64,000 nt of DNA, from the NCBI RefSeq assembly GCF_900109775.1, contig NZ_FOAX01000003.1:496001-560000 (forward strand). Direction: 5' to 3'. This DNA is from Pseudoxanthomonas sp. GM95 (GTDB taxonomy: Bacteria > Pseudomonadota > Gammaproteobacteria > Xanthomonadales > Xanthomonadaceae). Of the stretch, positions 53,092 through 61,651 are shown piece by piece; the first letter of the stretch is position 1, and each line of letters begins with the position of its first letter. The notes beneath the pieces are model-generated. The model searched no databases. It was not told where the DNA came from and saw only the letters and a list, made by a program, of their open reading frames with translations. The translations under genes and the position numbers were made by a program.

Positions 53092-54456
53092 TCAGTGGCC
53101 GCGTGCGGCGGCCAGCGCCAGGCCCTGCACCACGCCGAACGACGGATCGCCGTGGACCAGGCGCGAACGCGGGAAGGCTTCGGCCGTGGCCTGGCGCACG
53201 TACGGCGCGCGCGACATGCCACCGGTGAGGAACACCGCATCGGGATCGTGTCCGATATCGGCGGCCACCTGCGCCAGCAGTGCGCGCATCTCGCTCAGGA
53301 AACCGCCGGCGGCAATGGCCAGCCCGTCGGCCTGCAGCGGCGCCACCAGGCCGGCTTCGATGTAGTCCAGCGTGGCCACGTGCGTGGGCGCGGTGCTCAG
53401 CGCGATCTTGCTGCGCTCCACCCCGCGCGACAGGCGCGCGGTGTTGCCGGTGTCCTGCAGCGAGATCAAGCGATCGCGGAACGGCTGCGGCACCTTGTCG
53501 CCGAACTTGGCCCGGGTGAAATCGCGCTGGCGGGTGAGGTCGTGCACGGTCGCCGCATCGGTGTAGTGGTGGTTGGGCACGCGGGTGACGCCGCGGCCGA
53601 ACAGCGGCATGAAGCCGGCCAGGCTCAAGGCCAGGTCGATATCGGTGCCACCGCGCGCGATGCCCCAGGCGCGACGCACGCGCGGCGCCTGCTGCCCGCC
53701 GACATCGGCATGGGCCACGTCGGTGGTGCCACCGCCGATGTCCACCACCACCACTTCATGGCGTGTATCGCTGGCCGCGTGGTGGCGCATCGCCGCAGCC
53801 GAGGGTTCTTCGAGGAAATCCACCGCATCGAAGCCGGCCGCCAGCGCCGCCTCGTGCAGGATGTCCAGCGCCTGCGTATTGCCGCCATCGCCCATCGAAC
53901 TGCGGAACTGCACCGGCCGGCCCAGCGTGGCCGCGCGCACCGGCTGGCCCAGCTGGCGCTGCGCGGTCAGGCGGATGTGTTCCAGGATGTGGGTGGCGAT
54001 ACCGGTGATGGTCTGGCGCGCGCGCGGATGCAGGTCGTAGCCCAGCATCGACTTGGGGCTCTGCACCAGGTTGCCCTCGCCCTCGGCGAAATAGGCGTCC
54101 AGCGCGTCCTCGCCGTAGACCGCGTTCTGCAGCAACGCCGCTGAACTGCGCGGCTCGCGCATCTGCGCTTCCATCCACTCGCGGCGCACCACCCGCAGCG
54201 CGGCCGCGCGCAGGGCCGCGTCGGTGCGGACCTGGCCCAGCGCCTGCGCCTCGCGACGGCCGGCGTCGACCAGCTGCTCCAGCTGGAACTCCTGCGCGCT
54301 GGTCAGCTTGAAGTCGTCCGCTTCGCGCATCACCTCGGGGAAGTACACCGAGGTCTTGAACTGCGCGTCGTCGCCGAACTGCACCGGCACGATCGCCCCA
54401 TCCACCACCGCGGCCGCGGCCGAGTTGCTGGTGCCGAAATCGATGCCGAGCTTCAT
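53092..54456 (-). CDS. Hsp70-like chaperone, YegD type
   Basis: A 454-residue Hsp70 ATPase-domain protein. Phosphate 1 is GIDFGTSNSAAAAV (residues 3-16), phosphate 2 is VVDIGGGTTDVAH, and the C terminus is GDPSFGVVQGLALAA. It lacks the substrate-binding lid of DnaK, like E. coli YegD (about 450 residues). Start 54456 was chosen because the first Hsp70 motif follows directly. Function of this family is poorly known. Convergent with the Lrp gene. Confidence 0.9.
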   Translation of the reverse strand: MKLGIDFGTSNSAAAAVVDGAIVPVQFGDDAQFKTSVYFPEVMREADDFKLTSAQEFQLEQLVDAGRREAQALGQVRTDAALRAAALRVVRREWMEAQMREPRSSAALLQNAVYGEDALDAYFAEGEGNLVQSPKSMLGYDLHPRARQTITGIATHILEHIRLTAQRQLGQPVRAATLGRPVQFRSSMGDGGNTQALDILHEAALAAGFDAVDFLEEPSAAAMRHHAASDTRHEVVVVDIGGGTTDVAHADVGGQQAPRVRRAWGIARGGTDIDLALSLAGFMPLFGRGVTRVPNHHYTDAATVHDLTRQRDFTRAKFGDKVPQPFRDRLISLQDTGNTARLSRGVERSKIALSTAPTHVATLDYIEAGLVAPLQADGLAIAAGGFLSEMRALLAQVAADIGHDPDAVFLTGGMSRAPYVRQATAEAFPRSRLVHGDPSFGVVQGLALAAARGH

Positions 54457-54637
54457 GGCCAAGGCCGTGCCTGTGCTTAAGGGCCGCGCACTGTGCCGCA
54501 GCCCTCGGCAATGTGCAAACCGGTGCGCCGGAGTCGAACGCGTGCTCTTGCGGCTTGTCGCGAGCGCCGCAAGCCTGCGTGGACGGCGGGTTGACGCCAA
54601 ACGGGACGCGCGCCCGTTTGCGCCTTGTCCCGCGCGG

Positions 54638-55060
54638 TTACACCAGCCAACGGCGCTGGATGCCGCGGCGCGCCAGCAGGAGCAACGCGATCCCGATCAC
54701 CAGCACCAGCGACTGCATGACCACCGCCACCGGCCCGGCCAGGTGCGCGCCGTCCACCAGCACGAACAGGCCGATGTCCTGCACCACGATGCCGATCAGC
54801 GAGATCACCAGCAGCCACAATGCCCATGCCCGGCCCAGCAGCAGGCCGATGCAACCCAGCGCGCCGCCCAGGACCGCGGCTGCAGTGGCCGCGATCGCCC
54901 AGGCCGGGCGCGCCGCATAAAGCGCCTGCTGCGCCTGCGGAAGTTGGGCGATGTCCTCCGGCGACAGCTGCAGGTCCGCCGCGAACGCCAGGCAGCCCAG
55001 CAGGTTCCACAGCAACGCAACGACGGCAACCCCCTTGAACCAACGCGGTGAAGTCTTCAT
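54638..55060 (-). CDS. Small four-span membrane protein
   Basis: A 140-residue protein with four predicted spans (about residues 9-28, 54-76, 80-102 and 110-132). It starts MKTSPRWFKG, a form seen in uncharacterised Xanthomonadaceae membrane proteins. Start 55060 removes an Arg-rich extension. Substrate or partner unknown. Confidence 0.7.
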   Translation of the reverse strand: MKTSPRWFKGVAVVALLWNLLGCLAFAADLQLSPEDIAQLPQAQQALYAARPAWAIAATAAAVLGGALGCIGLLLGRAWALWLLVISLIGIVVQDIGLFVLVDGAHLAGPVAVVMQSLVLVIGIALLLLARRGIQRRWLV

Positions 55061-55181
55061 CCGACGCTCCATGGCCGGCCGGGAAGGCCGGGGTCTCGAC
55101 GCGCGGAGCATAGCGCTGTGGGCCACGCGCAACGCTGGTCCATCTTGGACGTGGAAACGTCGCGGAGCGGCGCCCGCGCGA

Positions 55182-56336
55182 TCAGGCGCTGCGCGGCACC
55201 GGCGCCTCGGCGGTGATCACCTTCGCCCGGCGCAGGTCCTCCCAGAACGCGGCCGGGATCGCCACCCGCATCGACTCGGCATTGGCCGCCGCCTGCGCCG
55301 CATTGCGCGCGCCGGGAATGATCGAAGACACGAGCGTCGGTGCGGCCGCAAACTGCAGCGCGGCGGTGCGCAGGTCTACGCCGTGGCGCTGGGCGATCTC
55401 ACCGGCCAGGCGGCGCTTCTCCGCCGCGCCTTTGGGCACCGGGCGGCCACCGTAGAGATAGCGCTCGCGCCCGACCAGATAGCCGGCCAGCAGCGGCGAT
55501 CCCACCATTACCGACACATCGCGCGCCTGTAGTTTGGGGAAGGTCTCGCGCAGCGCTTGGTCGTGATCCAGCAGCGAGTACTGGCAGGCCAGCAGCATCA
55601 TGTCCGGGTCGGCGACCTCAATCGCGCGTAGCGCCGGCTGCGGCGTGTTGACGCCCATGCCCCAGGCCTTGATCAGCCCTTCTTCGCGCATCCTAGTCAA
55701 CTCGGGGAAGGCGCCTTTTTCGGCCTGGGTGAAGTACTCGGTCCAGCGCGCGCCCATGTCGCCATTGTCCGGCGACAGGTCGTGCACGTAGACGATATCC
55801 AGCCGCGACACGCCCAGCCGCTGCAGGCTGTCTTCCACGCTGCGACGCACGCCGGCCGCGCTGTAGTCGTAGCGATAGTCGAACGGCGAGGGCTGCTTCC
55901 AGCTGGTTTTCGACGGCGCGCTGCTGGCGGTGAGCACGCGCCCGATCTTGGTCGACAGCACATACGCATCGCGCGGCTGGTTGCTCAGGAAATGCCCGAA
56001 GCGCCGTTCGCTCAACCCCAGTCCGTACCACGGCGACGTATCGAAGGTGCGCATGCCGCCGTCCCACGCCGCCTGCAGCATCGCGTCGATGTCCTGCGGC
56101 GTGTTGGCCTGGAAGTTGTTACCCGCCGGCGCCCCGCCCTGGCCGATGCGCGTGACCGGCACGAAGCGCTTGAACGTGCCGGGTGCATTGATCGGCATGG
56201 GCAGCGCGCCGCGTGCGCCCTGCGTGGGCACCACCGCCCCGATCTTCGCCTCGCCGCTTTGCGCCATCAGCGGGGCCGCCGCGAACAGGGCCGAACCCGC
56301 GGCCGCGGCCGCCAGGAAATCGCGTCGTGTGTTCAT
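55182..56336 (-). CDS. Aldo/keto reductase with exported N terminus
   Basis: A 384-residue aldo/keto reductase preceded by a twin-arginine-type signal (NTRRDFLAAAAAGSALFAA, residues 2-20), so probably periplasmic. The catalytic tetrad is visible: Asp in FDTSPWYG (with Tyr), Lys in STKIGR and His in YVHDL. Proteins of this group often reduce sugars or act on 2-keto sugars. Start 56336 contains the RR motif. A periplasmic NAD(P)H enzyme is unusual unless a cofactor is supplied folded, which the Tat route would allow. Confidence 0.85.
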   Translation of the reverse strand: MNTRRDFLAAAAAGSALFAAAPLMAQSGEAKIGAVVPTQGARGALPMPINAPGTFKRFVPVTRIGQGGAPAGNNFQANTPQDIDAMLQAAWDGGMRTFDTSPWYGLGLSERRFGHFLSNQPRDAYVLSTKIGRVLTASSAPSKTSWKQPSPFDYRYDYSAAGVRRSVEDSLQRLGVSRLDIVYVHDLSPDNGDMGARWTEYFTQAEKGAFPELTRMREEGLIKAWGMGVNTPQPALRAIEVADPDMMLLACQYSLLDHDQALRETFPKLQARDVSVMVGSPLLAGYLVGRERYLYGGRPVPKGAAEKRRLAGEIAQRHGVDLRTAALQFAAAPTLVSSIIPGARNAAQAAANAESMRVAIPAAFWEDLRRAKVITAEAPVPRSA

Positions 56337-56456
56337 GCACGTGCTCCTTGTGGGGGAAGCACGAGTCTTCAATCGCCGGCCCAACGCGAGGGTGAAACCG
56401 GCATGACAATCAGGTCACGGGCGATGCTCGCGACGATCGATTGCGCCGGCCGCTCG

Positions 56457-56726
56457 CTAGATGGCTTGCAGGATGGCCGTGCGCTGTGCGGTGTATTCGG
56501 CCTCGTTGATGAGACCTTTCGCATACAGGTCCTGCAGCGCGTTCAAGCGTTGCTCGGGCGTGGCGTGCGGAACCATCATCTGGCAATGCGCTTGAGTACC
56601 TGCAGGAACCTGCCGTTTCGTTGCACGGATCACCAACCACACGATCAGGCCGATGGCGACTGGAATTCCCAAGACGATCAGCACGACGATCCAGTGCCAG
56701 ATGCTCAATCCACCCACGCTGCGCAC
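56457..56726 (-). CDS. SHOCT-domain membrane protein
   Basis: An 89-residue protein with one membrane span (about residues 11-34) and a C-terminal SHOCT (short C-terminal) domain, residues about 58-88. The domain reads RLNALQDLYAKGLINEAEYT, the usual SHOCT consensus. Such proteins often mediate oligomerisation. Function unknown. Confidence 0.8.
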   Translation of the reverse strand: MRSVGGLSIWHWIVVLIVLGIPVAIGLIVWLVIRATKRQVPAGTQAHCQMMVPHATPEQRLNALQDLYAKGLINEAEYTAQRTAILQAI

Positions 56727-56894
56727 TCCTTTGCATGCCCCACTGCCGAGAACCTTCGATGGGCGTCGAAGGGCTGAAGGCCAGATTGAACCACCTTGCT
56801 GCGATCGGTTCTAGCTGCCCACAAAATACGCCACTGCCGCGAGGCATCCATCAAAAGCTATGTCCTGCGCAATGGCCTTGGCCCGATTCCGCAC

Positions 56895-57254
56895 TCAGCC
56901 GGCTTTCCCGCTCCCCGCAGCGTTCGCGGCAGGCCAGTAACCCACAACGAACGAGCACGCGCGATCCACCAGCAGGCAAGCCAACACGCTCGTCGCCCAC
57001 GCGCCGAGGAACATGTCTTCGGCAAAGGCCATCGCCAGGACCAGCAGTGCGATGCAGCCAAGCCAGCCCAGCACGGTCGCCGTTCGCGTCGAAGTGCCTG
57101 CCCGCGCGGCACGCGACCGCAGGATGCCCATCACGCTCCCAAGGCCAAGCCCGAGCAACGTCAGCCACCATGGCTTGGGCGTGGTGGTCGCAAATGCCGC
57201 GACCCACCCGGACAGCAGGATGGCGATGACCAAGATCCGGCCCACCCTCTTCAT
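56895..57254 (-). CDS. Small membrane protein, unknown
   Basis: A 119-residue protein from MKRVGRI with four hydrophobic segments (about residues 5-22, 27-45, 62-80 and 84-105). An in-frame ATG at 57311 would extend it by 19 residues of non-hydrophobic sequence. The C terminus is Gly/Ala rich. No family recognised. Confidence 0.6.
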   Translation of the reverse strand: MKRVGRILVIAILLSGWVAAFATTTPKPWWLTLLGLGLGSVMGILRSRAARAGTSTRTATVLGWLGCIALLVLAMAFAEDMFLGAWATSVLACLLVDRACSFVVGYWPAANAAGSGKAG

Positions 57255-57377
57255 GGCCTCACGCACCGCAACAGACGCCCCGTGTCGCAACAGGAGATGC
57301 TGCCGATCCACCGCGACGCGACGTCTGCATGCATTGCGGGAAGACTGCTCAAAGCTGCTTTCGATGCGGCCTGAAGC

Positions 57378-57704
57378 TCAGTCATCCACGCGCTCCCGCC
57401 ACGGTTCTTCCGGCGCAAGGCGATACCAGTGCCGCCAGCCATAGCGATAGGCAGGCTGGAGATACGGGCCGCGCACGATCTGTTCCTTGGTCTCCGAAGC
57501 CGCTGCATTGCCCAGCAGATAGACCGCCGCCGCGTGCGGCGCGACGCGCGTGTGCGGCACCAGCGAGAGCTGACGATCCACCAGCGCCGCGGCGCTTTCT
57601 ACCGAGTGCGCCTGGACCAGGAAGCAGGTGTCCGGGCCATCCGGGCCGCCGGTCAGCGGATGCGCCGCATCATTCCCCCAGCGGATGACTTCCAGTAACA
57701 GCAT
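57378..57704 (-). CDS. Unknown protein
   Basis: A 108-residue soluble protein (start MLLLEVIRWGND). The sequence has a DTCFLVQAHSVESAAALVD segment and ends in an acidic/basic tail; the WHWYRLAP-like part is aromatic. I recognise no motif. It is downstream of and co-directional with the M19 dipeptidase, separated by 69 bases containing a hairpin (57732-57762). Confidence 0.5.
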   Translation of the reverse strand: MLLLEVIRWGNDAAHPLTGGPDGPDTCFLVQAHSVESAAALVDRQLSLVPHTRVAPHAAAVYLLGNAAASETKEQIVRGPYLQPAYRYGWRHWYRLAPEEPWRERVDD

Positions 57705-57731
57705 GGTCGGCCCTGATGCTTCTATTGAAGC

Positions 57732-57762
57732 GCGGCGCCCGGCACGAAGCCACGGGCGCCGC
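57732..57762 (-). terminator. Hairpin after the dipeptidase gene
   Basis: A perfect 9-bp stem GCGGCGCCC/GGGCGCCGC with a 13-base loop, 12 bases beyond the dipeptidase stop on the minus strand. It is not followed by a strong T-run. Confidence 0.5.
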
Positions 57763-57773
57763 ACGCTTGCGCC

Positions 57774-59009
57774 TTACTTGGGCTGCTTGGCCGCCCAGTC
57801 CTGCGCCTGCTGCATCACGCGCAGCACGTTGCCGCCCCAGATGCCGGCGATCTGCTTTTCGGTGTAACCCTTGCGCAGCAGCCAGGCGGTGATCTTGGGC
57901 AGGTCGGAGACATCTTCCATGCCTTCCACGCCGCCGCCGCCGTCCCAGTCCATGCCGATGCCGACGTGTTCGGGGCCGATCAGCTTGAGCGTGTGTTCCA
58001 GATGTTCCAGAAAGTCATCCAGCGTCGCGTGCTTGACCGGGTATTTGGCATCCAGCGCCTTCAGGTCCGCGGTGAGCTGCGCGCCATCGGCGACCTTCAT
58101 GTGCTCCCAATCGCCGTACTTGCCCATCAGCGCGCCCTCGGCGGTTTTGCGCTCGGCGCTGGCGCCGTTGTCGATCAGGTAGCCGCTGTAGGAGTTCATC
58201 TGGATCACGCCGCCGTGCTTGGCCAGCACTTTCAGGCGGGCATCGTCGATGTTGCGCGGATGATCGTGCACGGCGCGCGCGCCGCTGTGCGAGAGCAGGA
58301 TCGGCACCGGCGACATCGCGATCAGCTGGTCGAACACCTCATCGGAGGCATGCGACTGATCGATGACGATCCCGAGCTTCTGCGCGTCCTGGACCAGCTG
58401 TTTGCCGGCCGGGCTCAGGCCATGCCATTCCGGGCCCTTCGGATCGGTGGCCGAATCGGCGAACTCGTTGTTGAGGAAGTGCGCCGTGCTCATCAGGCGC
58501 AGACCCTGCTTGTAATAGAACGACAGCAGTGACGGATCGGCCACCAGCGGGCTGGCGTTCTCCATGCTGATGTAGACGATGCGCTTGCCCTCGCCCTTGA
58601 TGCGCGCCGCATCGGCCGGCGTGGTCGCTTCCTCGAACTTGTCCGGATGCGCGGCCAGCAGCTGGTGGATCACAGACAGGCGCTGCAGGCCGTCATCGCG
58701 ATCTTCCAGGTGCGCCTTGGCACTGCGATCGGTCTGCCCGGTGTAGACCGCCCAGAAGCCGCCATCCAGCGCGCCGGCCACCATGCGCGGGTAGTCCACC
58801 TGCGACAGCTTGTTGTCCGGGTGCGCTGCCAGGATGTCGAAGTCCGCCCGCTCGAAATTGGCCGGCGTATCCAGATGCGAATCCAGCGTCACCAGCTTCT
58901 TCTGCAGCGCCGTGGCCCGGGCCAGCTCGGCCTGGGTGAACTCCACCGCCGCCGCCTGGCCAGCTGCCAGCGACAACGCAACGAACAGGGAAAGACCGCG
59001 CAGTTTCAT
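57774..59009 (-). CDS. Membrane dipeptidase, peptidase family M19
   Basis: A 411-residue zinc dipeptidase of the renal dipeptidase family. It has a signal peptide (about residues 1-21), the first metal motif in DSHLDTP (about residues 43-49), ISMENASPL with the bridging Glu region, and IVIDQSHASDEVF and ILLSHSGARAV with the two His ligands. It cleaves dipeptides, including D-amino-acid-containing ones, and can open beta-lactams. It lies next to the lipoprotein/effector pair without apparent link. Confidence 0.92.
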   Translation of the reverse strand: MKLRGLSLFVALSLAAGQAAAVEFTQAELARATALQKKLVTLDSHLDTPANFERADFDILAAHPDNKLSQVDYPRMVAGALDGGFWAVYTGQTDRSAKAHLEDRDDGLQRLSVIHQLLAAHPDKFEEATTPADAARIKGEGKRIVYISMENASPLVADPSLLSFYYKQGLRLMSTAHFLNNEFADSATDPKGPEWHGLSPAGKQLVQDAQKLGIVIDQSHASDEVFDQLIAMSPVPILLSHSGARAVHDHPRNIDDARLKVLAKHGGVIQMNSYSGYLIDNGASAERKTAEGALMGKYGDWEHMKVADGAQLTADLKALDAKYPVKHATLDDFLEHLEHTLKLIGPEHVGIGMDWDGGGGVEGMEDVSDLPKITAWLLRKGYTEKQIAGIWGGNVLRVMQQAQDWAAKQPK

Positions 59010-59196
59010 GGTGTCTCGAAAGGGGGTGAGGGTGATCCGATCATAGGGGCAATGCACGGCGGCGTGCGCGCTGACAAAGGCTTTTTGGCGCTGGCGAAAT
59101 GTTGACCACCGCGCGGGCCAGGTTGCAGGGTCGCCGGCCAGGTGGTTCACTCGCCGGGCGCTCCTGTCCAGATGGCTGCGCGCAAGGCATTGCTGC

Positions 59197-59808
59197 ATGA
59201 GGATCACCCGCCGCATGAGCCCTACCCGTTCCATTACGTTCCTGCTGGCCACCTGCATGGCGCTGCCAGCGTGTTCGCATGCCCCGCTGTCCAAGCCTTC
59301 CAAGGAGGAACCCGCCATGACCACTGCCACACCCACGGCCGCGCCCAGGCTGGACGCGTCGCTTGCGCTGCAGCGCGTACTCGACCTGATCGGCGATAGC
59401 CAGGGACTGGCTGACCTGACGCCTGCGCACATCAGCCAGAAACTAGGCGTGCCGATGGAAGGCGCACGCAATGGCAGCGCGCGCTATGGCTTCGGTGAGT
59501 CGCTCAACGCGCAATGGACCTACGGTGTGAGCCTGGATGCCACCGCGCCAGGCGCAGCGAAGTTCGAGTTCAGCTTCAACCCTTCGCAGGCCGATGCACC
59601 GATGACGGGCATCTGCCAAATGGATTACGACGCCTTCACCGCGAAACTGGAGGCACTTGGATTCAAGCGCACGCCATATAGCGCCGAGCACGGACGGTTT
59701 GTGAGTGAGTGGTTCGACAAGCCGGGCCTGCGGGTCAGCGTGTACCCGCAGGGCGAAACCGCAGAAGCGGCCGCCCATCGTTGCGTCCGCATGGTGACCA
59801 TTCCCTAA
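59197..59808 (+). CDS. Lipoprotein, candidate immunity protein (X-Tfi) for the downstream effector
   Basis: A 203-residue protein with a lipoprotein signal peptide (lipobox ALPAC, Cys at about residue 26; start at 59197 or 59215). The mature ~175 residues have no motif I recognise. The stop is 18 bases before the ATG of a protein with a type IV secretion tail, and this order (periplasmic lipoprotein immediately upstream of the effector) is characteristic of Xanthomonadaceae X-Tfi/X-Tfe pairs. It would protect the cell's own periplasm from toxin delivered by siblings. The role is inferred from context. Confidence 0.75.
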   Translation: MRITRRMSPTRSITFLLATCMALPACSHAPLSKPSKEEPAMTTATPTAAPRLDASLALQRVLDLIGDSQGLADLTPAHISQKLGVPMEGARNGSARYGFGESLNAQWTYGVSLDATAPGAAKFEFSFNPSQADAPMTGICQMDYDAFTAKLEALGFKRTPYSAEHGRFVSEWFDKPGLRVSVYPQGETAEAAAHRCVRMVTIP

Positions 59809-59826
59809 AGGCCAAGGAGTGCCGAC

Positions 59827-61239
59827 ATGCCATTGTCCAAGGAAGCCCAGGGATTGCTGGATGAATTCGCCAAGCAGCCTGGCGTCAGCGCCGACCACGC
59901 CAGCAACCTCACCAGCATCATCAACAATTCCCCCGCCCTGGTGAGCCAGATCAACGAGGCGGTCAAGCAAGGCCACCTCAAGCACATCGTGCCCTTGCCC
60001 GTCGGCACAAACGCCGGTGGCGAGTACAACGGCACCGATAAGGAAATGCGCCTGCCGCTCTCCGTGCTGGCCAGCCCGCCTGCGGGTGTCCCGTTCGACG
60101 CGGGCGAGCCCACCTTTGTCCTGGGCCACGAGCTGCAGCATGGCTTCAACCACGCCGCGACCGAAAAAGCCACGAATGACTTCATCGCCGGCGCCAAGAC
60201 CGTCGCCGAAGGCAAGGGACCCACGCACGACTACACGCCCGTCTTGGGCACCCTGATCGCTGCCAACCGGCGCGACGAGGCTGGTGCCGAAGTGGCCGGC
60301 TGGAACGCGCTGGTCGGCATGGTCCAGCACACCAAGCCCAATGCGACGCTTGAAGATGTCTACACGGCCAGTCCGTTCCGCGCAGCAGATTTCATCGACC
60401 GTGCCGGCACCGCGCCCAACTACACCTACACCGCCAAGCCCAACATCAGCCTGGATGCCAACCTGCACATGCAGCCGACTGCGGCCAATGTGGAGGCGAT
60501 GGGCAAGAACTACTTCGATCATTCTCCAGCGCGGGCCAGGCTTGGCCACCATGGCAACTCCGACTACGCCAACTATTACGGCGCCTGGGGCACCGGCGTG
60601 ATTGTTCAGTCCGAGCGCGCCTACGGCGATGGCAAGGCGCAGCTACAGATGAACCTGCAGCAGCTGCACCTCAGTGAAAACCTGATGGAGCAGAACGGCA
60701 TCCACCTGGGCAGCGATACCCGGCCGATGCCCTATCAGGACACCAGCACCACGCCGCCGACCGCGCATCATTTCGACCACACCGCGACCACGTTCACCCA
60801 TGTGCCGATCGTGTTCGAAGGGGTCAGGACACCTGGCGTCATCCCGGAACGCAACGGCGCAGACCAGCCCAGCCACCCGGACCACGCCCTCTTCAAGCAG
60901 ATCGAGGCCGGCGTCTCCGCGCAGGGTTACGGCCATGGCGAGGACACCAACCGCATGAGCCACAGCCTGCTTGCCCTGGCCAAGGAGCAAGGCTTGAGCC
61001 GCGTGGACCACGTGATGCTCGGGCGCGACGCGGGCGATGGAAGCAGCGCCAGGGTGTTCCTGGTGGAGGGCGGCCTGCAGGATCCCGCCCAGCGCCGGGC
61101 CTCGATGGAGGTCGCCCAGGCCCTTCAAACACCGCAGGCGGTTTCTGCACAAAAGATCGAGGAGATCAACGCAAGCCGAACCCTCGCACCCCAGACCACG
61201 TCGGCGCCGGCCCAGGAGCCGGCACGCGTGACGCTGTAG
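59827..61239 (+). CDS. Probable type IV secreted antibacterial effector (X-Tfe) with XVIPCD tail
   Basis: A 470-residue protein in two parts. The N-terminal domain has a zinc-metallopeptidase-type motif HELQHGFNH (His101, Glu102, His105, with His109) and an acidic RRDEAGAE segment (about residues 148-155) that may give a third ligand. The C-terminal ~110 residues (about 347-450) match the XVIPCD signature: DHALFKQIEAGV, RMSHSLLALAKEQGLSRVDHV, RVFLVEGGLQDPAQRRASMEV and a Gln/Ala-rich end. XVIPCD tails direct export through the chromosomal Xanthomonas T4SS into rival bacteria. AAGGAG seven bases before the ATG is a strong ribosome binding site. No signal peptide, as expected for a T4SS substrate. 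Confidence 0.85.
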   Translation: MPLSKEAQGLLDEFAKQPGVSADHASNLTSIINNSPALVSQINEAVKQGHLKHIVPLPVGTNAGGEYNGTDKEMRLPLSVLASPPAGVPFDAGEPTFVLGHELQHGFNHAATEKATNDFIAGAKTVAEGKGPTHDYTPVLGTLIAANRRDEAGAEVAGWNALVGMVQHTKPNATLEDVYTASPFRAADFIDRAGTAPNYTYTAKPNISLDANLHMQPTAANVEAMGKNYFDHSPARARLGHHGNSDYANYYGAWGTGVIVQSERAYGDGKAQLQMNLQQLHLSENLMEQNGIHLGSDTRPMPYQDTSTTPPTAHHFDHTATTFTHVPIVFEGVRTPGVIPERNGADQPSHPDHALFKQIEAGVSAQGYGHGEDTNRMSHSLLALAKEQGLSRVDHVMLGRDAGDGSSARVFLVEGGLQDPAQRRASMEVAQALQTPQAVSAQKIEEINASRTLAPQTTSAPAQEPARVTL

Positions 61240-61270
61240 ACCGGATTCGCATCACGACCAGGTGGCCGTC

Positions 61271-61630
61271 ATGTTCAAGAACCTGATCCCCAAGCTCTTC
61301 TATGACCGGTTGGATGACGGGCTGGCCTTCTTCGTCGATGCGCTGGGGTTTGAGCTGCTGTATCGGGACGACGCCATGGCGGTCATCGCCCGCGACGGCG
61401 CCAAGGCCTACGTTGTCGCCAGCCCCGAATACGCCGCCAAGGACCGACCCGAGCTGGGCATCGAGGTGGACGATGTCGACGCGGTGTATCTCGAAATGGC
61501 CGCTCGTGCGCCGCTGCTGCTGCATCCCAATGCACGCACGGTGCAGCTCAAGCCGTGGGGCGCGCGCGAGTTCGCAATGCTGGACGCGACCACGGTCTGC
61601 GTAAACTTCCGCGAATGGCCCAAGGCCTGA
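61271..61630 (+). CDS. VOC-superfamily (glyoxalase/bleomycin-resistance) protein
   Basis: A 119-residue protein with the betaalphabetabetabeta repeat of the vicinal-oxygen-chelate fold. It has LIPKLFYDRLDDGLAFFVD at the N terminus and an ELGIEVDDVDAVY middle. Metal ligands are not conserved as in glyoxalase I, so it may bind a drug or other ligand. ATG 61271 preferred over a GTG at 61262. It follows the effector gene by 31 bases; a link is not shown. Confidence 0.75.
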   Translation: MFKNLIPKLFYDRLDDGLAFFVDALGFELLYRDDAMAVIARDGAKAYVVASPEYAAKDRPELGIEVDDVDAVYLEMAARAPLLLHPNARTVQLKPWGAREFAMLDATTVCVNFREWPKA

Positions 61631-61651
61631 GCCCAGGGCCCTCATCGCGGA

